From assembly GCA_027924585.1 (NCBI GenBank), contig BSBM01002120.1, positions 914,501 through 978,500 on the forward strand: a stretch of DNA of 64,000 nt, read 5' to 3'. The position numbers and the translations under genes were made by a program. Numbering within the stretch: position 1 is the stretch's first letter; every line of letters starts with the position of its first letter. Source of the stretch: Larix kaempferi. Taxonomy: Eukaryota > Streptophyta > Pinopsida > Pinales > Pinaceae. This document shows, piece after piece, positions 11,215 to 23,220 of the stretch. The notes below the pieces were generated by a model. It was not told where the DNA came from and searched no databases. It saw nothing but the letters and a program-made list of their open reading frames with translations.

Positions 11215-11530
11215 GAAATGTACAAGAACCTATTACGGGATGATCAATACCTCTCACTTTAGGACATAGGTCGAAGGATGATACAATCCTAATCCGCTTA
11301 CGGGATGATCAATCCCTCTCAATTTAAGACATCTCTCATGTCTATGGATGATGCAATCTAGATCAACTTACAGGATGATCAATCTTTCTCACTTTAAGAC
11401 ACCTCACCATGTCTAGGGACGATGCAATCCCGAATCAGCTTACAGGATGATTAGTCCTTATCACTTTAAGACATCTCACCATGTCTAGGGATGATGCAAT
11501 CCTGAATCAGCTTATAGGATGATTAGTCCT
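11215..11530. repeat. 72-bp tandem repeat, left part
   Basis: Units carry ggatgattagtccttatc, ctttaagacatctcacc and tctagggatgatgcaatcc. The spacing of gattagtcct at 11449 and 11521 is 72 bp. The array is cut at 11530 by Copia B and resumes at 17421. Confidence 0.8.
11526..11530. other. TSD of Copia B, left copy (gtcct)
   Basis: gtcct at 11526-11530 and 17421-17425. The target is a 72-bp repeat unit of Copia A. Confidence 0.9.
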
Positions 11531-12231
11531 TGTAAAATCTCAATCATAGCTGAACCTAGCTACTGTGGATTCCTCACTGGTGAAAGATTGCACAACATTT
11601 GCAAGAATAGCATAAAAATTTAAATGAATGAAGAACAATACACATGAAATGGTGAATAATGTCAATATTATTAACTGTCCAACCTTAACATAGGTTAAGA
11701 ACACTCATATATACAAATCTGGAAGAATTCGAATCCATCTGGAGTGTTCACACTGATCTAGCTTAGAAATAGCTCAAACCCCCCTAGGTTGACCAAAATA
11801 TCCCAAACCATCCCAAACTGGTTCGAATCAGCTGTGTGAATGCTAGGAATGACTGGACAGGCCCATGTGACCTCACACATGTGAAGAAACTGGTTGGTTA
11901 GAGGTTTGGAAGCTAAAATTGGCCAAAATGATGACAAAGTTGGCAAGATTGTCCACAAACTGAGCAAATGCGCCCTAGGTAGAAGAGAAGCATGCTCAAT
12001 GCATTAAATGACCTGAGGAGGGCGCTCTAGGCATGCTGAATGCATTAATTGCCCTGGGGAGCACTCCAATTAGCTGGTTTGACTCAGCACTTGTTCACAT
12101 TGCTAACCAGTTCATGATAATTTGACCAATTTACCAACTAATCAACTTAGGGATTTAATCATTAATCACTTGGGCTAATTAATCATCATTAATAAATGAT
12201 TAATGTACATAGGTGGAAAAATGTTCTAACA
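11531..12231 (-). repeat. 3' LTR of Copia B (701 bp)
   Basis: Runs from TGTTAGAACATTTTTCC to GATTTTACA on the minus strand and is almost identical to 16720-17420. The differences noticed are one each near 11546, 11682, 11704, 12065 and 12155. Confidence 0.95.
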
Positions 12232-12242
12232 CCCCCCCTTAA
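12232..12242 (-). other. Polypurine tract of Copia B
   Basis: The minus strand reads TTAAGGGGGGG immediately before the LTR start TGTTAGAAC. Confidence 0.8.
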
Positions 12243-12414
12243 GCTAGAGTTAGTGAAATATCAAAAATTAAGGCCTTGGCAACTAGGCTCAAGTCACCTT
12301 TTACATCATGAAAATTTATTTGTCCATGTAACCAAGGTAAGGAGGAAAACCACATGGGAAATAAAACCTCCCCTCTAAAATGGACATGTGGCATATATCA
12401 AAATACACCAATCA

Positions 12415-15400
12415 TCACCATGCATCACTCACCCCAAGCAAAGATCTAAGGTGAGTGAAGGTCTTCTCGGTAAAACACTTGGTGAAGATATCAACAGTTT
12501 GCTCACTGGATGGGCAATACTGCAATGCTATGATCCGGTCATGCACCAAACCCCGAATGTAATGCATGTGTATCTCTATGTGCTTGGTCCTCTGTCTCTG
12601 TACTGGATCGGTAGAAATCTTGATTGTACTTTGATTATCACACCAAAGAATAGTGGGTGAATCAAAGACAATCCCGAACTCTGCAAGAATACCTTGCAAC
12701 CAAACACATTGTGTGGCTGCATTAACTGCTCCCCTGTACTCGGCCTCAGTTGAAGATAAGGAAATAGTGCTTTGTTTCTTGCTTGACCAGCATATAGGTC
12801 CATGTGCAAGCATAAAGACATAACCGGAAGTTGACTTCCGATCAATACAATCACCGGCCCAATCAGAATCTGTAAATCCTACTAGTTCAAGGGATGAACC
12901 AGCAACATAATGGATACCAAAGGACTTAGTACCCTGAACATAATGAAGGATCCTCTTGGCTGCCTTCCAATGGATCTCATGAGGTTCTTGCATGTGCCTA
13001 GCAACATCCCCAACAGCATATGAAAAATCTGGCCTAGAATGAGTAAGATATAGCAAGCTTCCAACAAGTTGCCTATACAACGAACTGTCAACTAGTGGTG
13101 AAGAACCCCATTCTGTAAGCTTAACTCCTGAAAGAAATGGAAATTTTGCAGACTTACATTCAGCCATCTTAAATTTCTGCAGCAAATCTGAAGCATACCT
13201 TGACTGACATACATAAATTCCATTCACAGTTTGATCTATCTCCAAACCCAGAAATTGTTTTAGCAATCCTAGATCGGTCATGGAGAATGCACTGTGCAAT
13301 GCTCTCTTAACTGAGTCAAGTTCTTTGGTGCAGCTACCAGTGATCAAAAGATCATCAACATACAGTACAATAATCAATATCAGATCACTAACATGCTGCA
13401 TATACACATTTGGATCAGACTTACACCTCTCAAACCCCAAAGATAGCAGAAAATTGTCCATTTTTGCATACCATGCTCTAGGAGCTTGCTTGAGCCCATA
13501 GAGTGACTTGTTCAACCTGCAAACAAGTGTATGATCAGAAATAAAACCTTCAGGCTGCTGCATATATATCTCCTCATTCAGATCCCCATGAAGAAAGGCA
13601 CTTTTTACATCCATGTGATGAATCTCCCATCGCTTGGAAGCCCCAATGGCCAAAACTAGTCTTATGGAGTCCATCTTTGCCACCGGTGCAAATGTCTCTG
13701 TATAGTCCACTCCTTGGACCTGAGAGTAACCATTAGCTACCAACCTAGCCTTATACTTCAGATCAGAGCAATCAGATCCAATTTTGGTTCTATAAATCCA
13801 CTTGCATTGCACTAGTTTCCTCTTGGGAGGAAGAGGGACCAAATCCCAAGTTTTGTTCTCATGGAGTGAGTTCATCTCCTCTTGCATGGATGATTGCCAC
13901 CTTGGGTCTATACATGCTTCTGAATATGACATTGGATCAGATCCAACCATCAAATAACATGCCTCACTCAGATCAGAATTATAACATGCAAAGGAATTGT
14001 GAAATTGATATCTAGTTTTCCTAGCATCTTGGGGATCTCCCACTAGCTCTCCGGCACTTTGAATTGTTTTCTCTGCCCACTTGGGCCTTGAGGGAGGGAT
14101 ATGTTCAGAATCCATATCAACATCATCTTCAGCAATATCAGAATCAGAAATATCAGAGAAAGAATCACTACTTACTTCATCATCAAGACGAGGAAATGAG
14201 CATTCCCCATCACCTTGTTCACTAGCTTGCAAGAATTCTTCCTCTTCGAATTTGACACTTCTTTCAATGAAAGTTTTGTGAGTGGATGGATCAAAGAGCT
14301 TGTAGCCCTTGGAATCCTCTGCATACCCAACCATGATTGACTCCTTGCTTTGGGGCTGCAAGGCCTTTCTCTTCTCCGGTGGAATTCTGGCCCAAGCCCT
14401 TGAGCCAAAAATTCTGAAATGTGAGACATTTGGCTTGTGGCCCATCCAAGCTTCAAATGGAGTGATTCCTTGCAATGCTTTGTGTGGTGCTCTGTTCTGA
14501 ACATATGCTGCACAATTCATAGCTTCAGCCCATAATTTGGGAGACAAATCCCTTGCTTGCAACATGCAAGTTGCCATCTCTTTCAGTGCTCTATTTTTGC
14601 GCTCTGCAACACCATTTTGCTGTGGTGTGTAGGGCACTGAGTGTTGCATCTGAATGCCATGCTCTTGACAGAGCTGCTGAAAATTGTTATTGACATACTC
14701 TCTGCCATTATCAGTCCTCAAAACCTTCATGGCCTTCCCACTGAAGTTCTCAACCATGTTCTTAAAAATTTTGAAACATTCAAAGACTTCAGATTTTTGC
14801 TTAAGGAAAAATAACCAGCAGTACCTTGAGTAGTCATCGATGAAGGTGAGCACATATTTGCTGCAGCCATAGGAGGGTGTGGGGAGTGGCCCTATGAGAT
14901 CAGAATGCACTATCCCAAGTGGTTGATCAGCCCTCCTTGCCTTCCCTTTGTAATACTTCTTTTCAGGATGCTTCCCAATCATGCAACCCTTGCATGTTCC
15001 ACTTGAAAAACTGATTTGTGGCAGCCCTTCTACCATATTTCCTTTGCTTAAAGCTTGAAGATATCTGTAGTTTAGGTGACCATACCTTTGATGCCATAGC
15101 TTGCTGGTCTCATTACCATGTGACAGAAGCACACTTGGTGAAGAGAATTCGAGGAAGTGGGAGAACTTGTACATCTTCATGTCATGGTCTGCAACACCCT
15201 TTGCAACAATTTTCCCGGTGGAAACTTCTGATATCTCCACTTCATCCTGAGTGAAGACCACCTTCTTTGCTGCTCCAGTATGTGTCATTTGATATACAGA
15301 GAGCAAGTTTGCTGCAATATTTGGCACATACAGCACATTGGAGAAGAAGCCATTCTCCATAGAGATTTTCCCAATGCCATGAGCAGGGATTTCTGAGTCA

Positions 15401-16497
15401 TCTCCCATTCGAATTGAGAGGCCACTGTAGGGAGCAAGTTCAGAAAATGAGTCTCTTAAGGAAGCCATGTGCCTTGAGGCACCTGAATCAATGATGAACA
15501 AAGGTGAATGAGATGAGCTAGCCACCAAAGCATGGCAGCTCTCCTTGTCTTCAGAAACGCACTCCTTCTTCTTGGAACTTTCAGGAAGAGGAATATTATT
15601 TTTCTGTAGGAGATGGGTCATGGTGTCTATGGTTTTCTTCATGCATGAGCTCTCTGGATGAAAACCTCTTTGACAGTAGCTACATTTTGTCTTCTCAGCC
15701 TTCTTTCCCTTGTTCTTGACAGGATTAGAAACCCCCTCAGAGGATTTGGGCCTCTCATCCTTCCTCTTCTTCTCTTAAGGTTTCGACCCCTTGGGTTTTT
15801 GCTTGCCTCTTCCACATTTCGAATCTCCAGCTGCAAGAACTTGATCTTTTTGCTTGATGGAGCCCATCAAGACCAGCTTGTCTTGCTCTTGAGTTAGCAT
15901 CTCCATGAAGTCAGCCAAGGATGGCATCTTCCAACCTCTAACTGTGAGCCTTGTGGAGTTGAAGGAAGACACAAAAACTGAGTATTCAGAACCCAATTTG
16001 GAGAGAATGGACAACACCAACTGTTCTTCTTTCTTCTCTATGCCACATTGTCTAATCTGCAAGACCAAGTTCTTGAACTTGGTGAAGAAGTCCTGGATGG
16101 AATCGAAATTCCCTGGGCTCAGTGAGACAAGCTCATTTTCGAGCTGGTGGCCTCTCATCTCATCAGTCTTTCCAAATAGTGTCTCAAGCTTGAGCCACAC
16201 TTCATTTGGAGTTGCTAGACTTTCTACATGAAACAGGAGGTCTCTCGAAATGCTGAGACAAAGGAGGCCAAATGCCTCATCCATTCTGTTAAAAAACTTG
16301 GATTTCTCCACAGCTGAGTTTGGCTCCACCTCAGTGCCCATCGTGATTCTGTAGAGACCCTTAGATCTCAGCAAAATCACCATTTCTGCCTTCCAATCGA
16401 AATAGTTGAAGGGTGTGAGCACGTTTGGGTGAGATGGCTCCATTCTTCTCTGCTGCAATTCGCACTTGCTGACAATACTGATCTTCAATACCTGCAA
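12415..16497 (-). pseudogene. Copia B Gag-Pol polyprotein, one in-frame stop
   Basis: One frame runs from ATG 16497 to TGA 12415. Gag fills the first 240 codons; an alternative start at Met18 (MEPSHPNV) is equally plausible. A single TAA at 15775-15777 separates the capsid part from the CCHC zinc knuckle (CSYCQRGFHPESSC). Counting from Met at 15642: protease IIDSGASRH at residue 52, HHCC H184/H189/C217/C220, integrase D248, D311 and E347, then RT with MDVKSAFLHGDL and LYVDDLLITG, and RNase H with TDSDWAGD, STEAEY and WCDNQS. No catalytic residue is lost. Upstream lie a ~210-nt leader and the PBS. The stop could be a mutation or a low-level readthrough site; its context is not a classic readthrough signal. 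Confidence 0.95.
15775..15777 (-). other. In-frame TAA in Copia B gag
   Basis: The only interruption in the 1361-codon frame. Translation ends at KPKGSKP and the same frame continues with EKKRKDERP into the zinc knuckle. Confidence 0.9.
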
Positions 16498-16707
16498 ACA
16501 ACTCTCAAATCACTCTGGAGGGATCTACACTAACAGATTCGAACCCTGTATGGATAGTGGGTGCATTCGGGAGAGCATCACACCTGAGAGGAGCCACTAG
16601 ATTTCTCCAGTAAGCTCAAGGCAATGGCCTCAGGAATTATGTGGTTTCTCCACTGCTTCTGGAAATCCACTACAACAGTCTTGCTGGTTTGAATTCTAGC
16701 TCCAAGA

Positions 16708-16719
16708 GCTCTGATACCA
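16708..16719 (-). other. Primer-binding site of Copia B
   Basis: TGGTATCAGAGC directly follows the 5' LTR end. It is a perfect initiator tRNA-Met complement. Confidence 0.9.
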
Positions 16720-17420
16720 TGTAAAATCTCAATCACAGCTGAACCTAGCTACTGTGGATTCCTCACTGGTGAAAGATTGCACAACATTTGCAAGAATAGC
16801 ATAAAAATTTAAATGAATGAAGAACAATACACATGAAATGGTGAATAATGTCAATATTATTAATTGTCCAACCTTAACATAGGTTAAGAACAGTCATATA
16901 TACAAATCTGGAAGAATTCGAATCCATCTGGAGTGTTCACACTGATCTAGCTTAGAAATAGCTCAAACCCCCCTAGGTTGACCAAAATATCCCAAACCAT
17001 CCCAAACTGGTTCGAATCAGCTGTGTGAATGCTAGGAATGACTGGACAGGCCCATGTGACCTCACACATGTGAAGAAACTGGTTGGTTAGAGGTTTGGAA
17101 GCTAAAATTGGCCAAAATGATGACAAAGTTGGCAAGATTGTCCACAAACTGAGCAAATGCGCCCTAGGTAGAAGAGAAGCATGCTCAATGCATTAAATGA
17201 CCTGAGGAGGGCGCTCTAGGCATGCTGAATGCATTAATTGCCCTGGGGAGCGCTCCAATTAGCTGGTTTGACTCAGCACTTGTTCACATTGCTAACCAGT
17301 TCATGATAATTTGACCAATTTACCAACTAATCAACTTAGGGATGTAATCATTAATCACTTGGGCTAATTAATCATCATTAATAAATGATTAATGTACATA
17401 GGTGGAAAAATGTTCTAACA
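16720..17420 (-). repeat. 5' LTR of Copia B (701 bp)
   Basis: Partner of 11531-12231, with about 99.3% identity by eye. It carries a TATA-like GTATATATG at 16895-16903. Confidence 0.95.
16895..16903 (-). promoter_or_regulatory. TATA-like box in the Copia B 5' LTR
   Basis: GTATATATG on the minus strand, about 175 nt before the LTR end. This is the expected region for the LTR core promoter. The same box is in the other LTR at about 11706. Confidence 0.45.
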
Positions 17421-17960
17421 GTCCTTATCACTTTAAGACATCTCACCATGTCTAGGGACAATGCAATCCTGAATCAGCTTACATAATGATTAGTCCTTAT
17501 CACTTTAAGACATCTCACCATGTCTAGGGACGATGCAATCCCAAATCAGCTTATAGGATGATTAGTCCTTATCACTTTAAGACATCTCACCATGTCTAGG
17601 GACGCTGCAATCCCGAATCAGCTTATAAGATGATTAGTCCTTATCACTTTAAGACATCTCACCATGTCTAGGGATGATGCAATCCCGAATCAGCTTATAG
17701 GATGATTAGTCCTTATCACTTTAAGACATATTGCCATGTCTAGGGACAATGCAATCCCGAATCAACTTACAGGATGATTGGTCCTTATCACTTTAATACA
17801 TGAGACCAAGGATGATGCAATCCTGATCCACTTATGGGATGATCAATCCCTATCACTTTAGGACATGAGTCCAAGGATGATGCAATCCTAATCCACTTAT
17901 AGGATGATCAATCCCTATCACTTTAGGACATGATTCCAAGGATGATGCAATCCCAATAGT
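17421..17960. repeat. 72-bp tandem repeat, right part
   Basis: gtcctt recurs at 17421, 17493, 17565, 17637, 17709 and 17781: six exact 72-bp steps. Shorter variants of about 65 bp (gatgatcaatccctatcac, aggacatgagtccaagg) follow to 17960. With 11215-11530 this makes roughly a dozen units in the unbroken Copia A. Confidence 0.9.
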
Positions 17961-18249
17961 CCTCTTAAACAAAGTCTAAGTACCACTACATCGACCTCAT
18001 CGTCAGAATAGGTAACCTCATCATCAACCACGTCGTTGGAACAGGTAACCTCATCACCAAAACATGTATGCTCATCATCGATACAAGTCTCCACATCATT
18101 GATACATTACCCTCATCAATACAGGTATCCTCATTATTAACCTTACCGTCAATATAGGCAATCTCATCATCGATAAAAGTATCCAGATCGACACCAGTAT
18201 CCAAATATCATCATTGACCATATCACTCCCCCTTTTTAGGAGGGTCCTT
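17961..18249. repeat. Degenerate catcatcgat-type repeats, Copia A 3' region
   Basis: Irregular copies of cctcatcatc, acaggta and gatacaagt motifs link the pol stop to the 72-bp array. Minus-strand open frames here read Met/Asp/Ile-rich repeats and are not called as genes. Confidence 0.55.
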
Positions 18250-21200
18250 CTAAACAACACCAATCTTGTATCAGAAATACTCAAACTTTACTCAAGACAG
18301 TGGTTTGGTTAATATATCAGTAACTTGTTCATCAATGCGCACATACTCGAGCTTGATAGCTCCTTTCTGCACCATATCCCGTATATATAAATACCGGATC
18401 TCTATGTGCTTTGAATTATCATGGATTACTGGATTCTCTGTCATATTGATACAACTCTGGTTGTCACAGAGGATCATAGTAGGGTCCATCTCTAAGTCAA
18501 ACAGTCCCGATAACAACTTCCGAAGCCATACTGCTTCACAACTGGCAGAGCAAGCAACTATATATTCCTCTTCAGCTGTGATGAGAACCACACTAGATTG
18601 CTTCCTTCTATACCACGTGATCATGGTAGATCCTAGACAATAACGTCCACCTGATGTACTCTTCATGTTTGATACACTACCTGCCCAATCAACATCTGTG
18701 TAGCCATACAATCTGAAGTCATGATCCCCATGGTAACATAGACCAAAATCTATCGTACCCTTTAGGTACCTCATGACATGCTTTGCAGCTATTAGGTGAA
18801 CTCATCTAGGTTCCATTAGATACTGACTCAATGTGTTCACCGCAAAGCATATATTTGGCCTGGTATTTGTCAGATACATTAATGACCCAATAGTCTGTCT
18901 GTACAAATTTACATCCACTAACGCTGAAGAGTCATCAGCTAACAACTTCAAGTTAGAATCCATGGGAGTGGCCATGGCTTTGCATTCCAACATATCGAAT
19001 CTTTTCAATATTTCCACAACATACTTACCTTGGTTGAGAAATATTCCTTCTAAGCCTTTCCATACTTCCAAACCTAGGAAGTAGTGCATCAATCCGAGAT
19101 TTTTCATCTCAAATTCTGAAGAGAGCTTCTTCTTGCAACCGATAATCTGTTTTTGATTTCTATTCAGAAATAGATCATCCACATATAGCAACAATATGAC
19201 AGGTTCATCATCCATAACCTTGAGATAAAGATTGGGATCAACATTACTTTTGGTATAGCCCAAGCTTGTCAAGAAATTGTCAATTCTTCCATACAAAGCC
19301 TTTTTCAGTTTGCACACATGGGTTCTTCCATCTTCCACCTCAAATCCTTGTGGTTGTTCTATGTACACTTCTTCCTCAATCACACCATTCAGGAAGGCTA
19401 TCTGTACGTCCATTTGATGTAATTTCCACTTCCTCATGGATGCAAGTGCCATGATGGTTCTAATGGAAGTGTACCTTGCAACTGGTGCAAATGTTTCTTC
19501 ATAGTCAATTCCCTCTTTCTGACAGAATCCTCTGGCCACAAACCTTGCATTATATTTTTCAATGCTACCATCTGCAACATGCTTTACTTTGTATATCCAT
19601 TTGGAGGATACCACATTTTTGTTTTTAGGTTTGGGAACTACATCCCAAACATCATTCTTCATTATTGACTAGTACTCCTTAGTCATTGCATCTACCCACT
19701 CTTTCTTATGAGATGCTTCTTCATAACTAGTGGGTTCTTGATCTACCAGATCACACATCAAAGCCATATAGTTGGAAAATGACTTTGGTTTCTTGCTCAC
19801 TCTGGTGGAGCCTTCAGGAGCTCCATACTTTTCTACACTTAGAATAATGTCTCTTTCCCATGCTGGCTTTCTCTCTCTTGATATGTTTTTAATAGGGGGT
19901 TATTGTGGTTCTAACATGTCATGGTCTTTTGGTGTTACAACTTCAAGGTTGGGTACAGCCTCTACATTTATGGAGGGTGCATCTTCTTCATATACTTCTT
20001 CATGCTGGCACTTCCTAGATCTCTTGAGAGCTACTTCTTCATCAAATGTCACATCCCTACTTATTTTCATATTATGGAAACGTGGGATGTAAATTCTGAA
20101 TGCTTTGGATGCTTCACAATATCCAACAAATATTCCCTTCTTTCCAGAGGGATCTATCTTGGTCCTCTTTTCTTTTGGAATGTGAATGTATACTGGGCAT
20201 CCAAATATCTTGATGTGACATACCTCAGGTCTCTTTCTTGTGAACACTTCTTCTGGAGTTTTGAAATCAAGAGCACTATGAGATAGTCTATTCTACACAT
20301 AGATTGTTGTCCTAGCTGCTTCATCCCATAGGTACATAGGTAGGTCTTGATCATGTATCATAGTCTTTACTGCTTCGATAATAGTTCTATTCTTTCTTTC
20401 TGCAACACCATTTTGTTGAGGATTGTAGTGTGTGGTTAGTTCCGTCTTGATTCCAGCTTCTTTACAAAATTTTTCAAAATCCTTTGAAGTATATTCTCCG
20501 CCATTATCTGTCCTGAGTATTTTGATCTTCTTTTCTGAATGATTTTCTATCAAGGCTTTGAACTCCTTGAACTTTTCAAAGACTTAATTCTTTCCTTTTA
20601 GAAAGTATATCCAAGTCTTTCTTGAACAATCATCAATAAATGTAAGATAGTATTCATATCCACTCAAAGATGTGGAGGGCATTGGTCCACATACATCTGA
20701 ATGAATTAATTACAAGGTACTCTTAGTCTTTGTTTCACTCTTTGGAAATGGGTTCTTGATATTCTTCCCTTTTGCACATCCTTTGCATGTGCCATCATGA
20801 TCAATTTTCAAGTCTGGAAGTCCTATAACTACCTTGTTCACATGAGGTAGTGCTTTGTAGTTAATGTGAGCAAGCCTCCTATGCAATAGCTCATTTGGGC
20901 TAGTGGATTCATGTACAAGGGAAGCTTCTAGATGGCCCTTGAGTTTTTATAGGCCTCCTTCCTCTTCACCAATAACAATTGCATCCTCAATTGATTTTCC
21001 TTTGGGCCACATTAGTACTTTCCCATCTATGAATGCAACCCTATAGCCTTTCTTATCCAAAGCTGAGATAGAGAGTAAGTTCTTCTTTAAACCTGGTACA
21101 TATAAGATCTCCTTCATCTTCAATGGGGTTCCAGAATCAAGCTTGTAGCTTGCTTCACCAACTCCCTTGATGGGATATTGATAGTCATCTCCAAGGGATA

Positions 21201-22248
21201 CCTTCTGTGGAGAGGTCTTCTCTTCAAGTTTTGAAAGAGTCTTCTTTTGACCTATCATGTGCTTTGAAGCACCACTATCAATGAGCCATGTATCTTATCC
21301 AGGTGTTACTGCCCCAGAGAATGTAGAGAATAGAACATATTCTTACACATATTCTTCTTCTTCTACTTTAGATCTTTTCTTTTGAGGCCTTTCCTCCTCT
21401 TCTTCTTCACTATCATCTTCTGCTAGATGAGCTTGATGTCTTTTGTGGTGAAAACCCTTTTTCTTCTTTAGAGGACAATCCTTAGCAATGTGTCCTATTT
21501 TGTGACAAATAAAACATTGAAATGTGGAGTAATCTCTTCTTTGATTAGTTCCTCTTTTTTTTTGAAATCTTTGTGGAGGTTGAGACTACTTGGAACTATT
21601 CTTCTTGAAGTGGGATTGATTTCTTCTTCTCTTGGTGTTGGTGGCAAAGGCTTGGTCATCTTCTTTGAGCAAGGCTTCTCTATTGGCAACCCTAGCTTCT
21701 TCTTGAATGCAATCCTCCCAAACCACATCAAACTTCATACTTTCTTTTCTGGCACACATAGTTTGGATGAAAGACTCCCAATATATATTGAGACCATTTA
21801 GAGCAGTCATGACAAGTTCATCTTCATCAAGGGTATCTCCAATAGCATCTAGTTGTTCCTCGAATTGGGAAACCCTAGAGAAACAGTCTTGAATAGATTC
21901 TCCTTTATTCATCTTGGTGCTCTTCAATTGAGCTCTCAGGTTCATCTTCCTATTGATGTTCTTTCCTTCATACATTCTTGAAAGAGCATCATACATTTAC
22001 TTTGGAGTCTTCTTGGATGCCACTTGGGGAATCAATTGGTCTTTGATAGAATCAGCAATGATTCTCTTTTCCCTAATCAAATCCTTCCTATGCTTCTCTT
22101 TGGATTCATCTTCTTCAGGTTCTACAACCTCATCCTTGATATATTGGGCAAGATCATTCTCTTCAAGAATGAGACCAATTCTGTATTTCCATGCCCAGAA
22201 ATTTTCTATACCCTCTAGCTTGTCTTCAAGCTTAGTGCTTGGAGCCAT
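18250..22248 (-). pseudogene. Copia A Gag-Pol, many stops but one conserved frame
   Basis: From ATG 22248 (MAPSTKLEDKLEGIENF) the whole polyprotein stays in a single reading frame to about 18250, with a dozen or so stops and no visible frameshift. Gag ends near 21586; the zinc knuckle CFICHKIGHIAKDC is at about 21480-21520; protease LIDSGASKHM at 21255-21285; integrase core at about 20690-20290 with RTDNGGEY and NGVAERKNR; RT from 19662 with MDVQIAFLNGV and LLYVDDLFL; RNase H 18774-18292 with STSGG, TAEEEY (normally TAEAEY) and CDNQS. At the 3' end two stops sit at expected Arg codons (CGA to TGA). It is inactive as written. Confidence 0.9.
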
Positions 22249-22706
22249 CTTATCCAGTGGTCAAAAAGATTGAAGTTTCTCAAGAGATAGAATAACACTT
22301 ACTAGGAGATGTGCTTGATTGAGTTGAAAGTTCTGGTGTGTTTTGCTTCTGGAAACTTCAACTTTTCACCTTCCGAATCTACAACAGAATTTCTAGTTTT
22401 CTGGTCTTCTCTTTTTTGGTTTTCTGGTGCACAAGTTCACAACTTTTCTGGTTCATTGGTGCACAGATGCGCAGCTTTTCTAGTTCTCTGGTTTTTTGGT
22501 TTTTTTGGGTCAAACTAAGGTCTGACTTTCTCGGATTTCTACCCAACCAAAAATATCAATCCAGGGCTCAAAAATTCAGTTTTGAGGAGGGCTATCTAAC
22601 CATGCAATCAGAATCCAAAAATTCCAACTTTTGCAGAAACCCTAATTTTCACCGGAGGAGGAGAGAGAGATATTTTCACCTTGTTAAAGATGTCCTATTC
22701 AGGCTA
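22249..22706. other. Copia A leader
   Basis: Lies between PBS and gag ATG. T-rich with repeated ttctggt/ttttctggt words near 22390-22510. No gene. Confidence 0.5.
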
Positions 22707-22718
22707 GCTCTGATACCA
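22707..22718 (-). other. Primer-binding site of Copia A
   Basis: TGGTATCAGAGC immediately downstream of the 5' LTR, perfect for initiator tRNA-Met. Confidence 0.9.
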
Positions 22719-23215
22719 TGTTAAGTTTAGCTAAATTTGACTAGCAAGATCACTGAAAGAAACACAATCACAATATAGACAAAAATTTACCTTGGGAAAC
22801 CCTCATGGGGTAGAAAACCCGAAAAGCTTTCCTAAATATAGATAATCAACAAAATACAAGATGTAGTCAAAGACTAGAGCTCCTTCTCCTCCTATGCAGA
22901 CCTCTCTCTCACTTGTGCGCTACTCCCAAGTTGATGAATGAATAAGATAAGTGAGGAACATCCTCCTCTACTTATACTCATCTTCGAACTGACTTTTATC
23001 CTAATGGGGCCGACCTCTCCTAAGAGAGTCTAATAACCCCTAATAAACTAACTCCGGACCGACCCCACATGGGGGATCTAATAACCCTACTGACCAAAAT
23101 CCATCGGAGGAATAAACATCTCCGGATACATAATAAAGTCCTGTCGGAGGAATGTAACATCTCCGGAATAATAGGATACACATATAATATTCTTTGAAGT
23201 TACAATATTTCAACA
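22719..23215 (-). repeat. 5' LTR of Copia A (497 bp)
   Basis: Partner of 10044-10541, about 92% identical by eye. It contains the promoter-like GAGTATAAGTAGAGGAGG segment shared with the other LTR. Confidence 0.9.
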
Positions 23216-23220
23216 TCTTC

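Larger units (their letters stand above)
11531..17420 (-). mobile_element. Copia B: young, nearly intact Ty1/copia element
   Basis: It is a complete 5.89-kb element: 701-bp LTRs differing at about five positions, a perfect PBS (16708-16719), a PPT (12232-12242), TSD gtcct and a gag-pol frame of 1361 codons broken by only one stop. It lies in the tandem repeats of Copia A and is the youngest insertion of the nest. Protease, integrase, RT and RNase H catalytic residues are all present. It could have moved recently, or be mobilised by a related copy with an undamaged Gag. Confidence 0.95.
10044..23215 (-). mobile_element. Copia A: Ty1/copia element, host of Copia B
   Basis: LTRs of 498 and 497 bp, a perfect initiator-Met PBS, a PPT and TSD tcttc define it. 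It sits in the internal ORF of G1. About 5.9 kb of its 13.2 kb is the nested Copia B, so the element itself is about 7.3 kb. Gag-pol (22248-18250) is followed by an unusually long 3' region of about 1.85 kb of tandem repeats before the PPT. The LTRs differ at roughly 38 positions (about 92% identity by eye), placing it between G1 and Copia B in age. It is the same superfamily branch as Copia C and fragment F. Confidence 0.9.
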
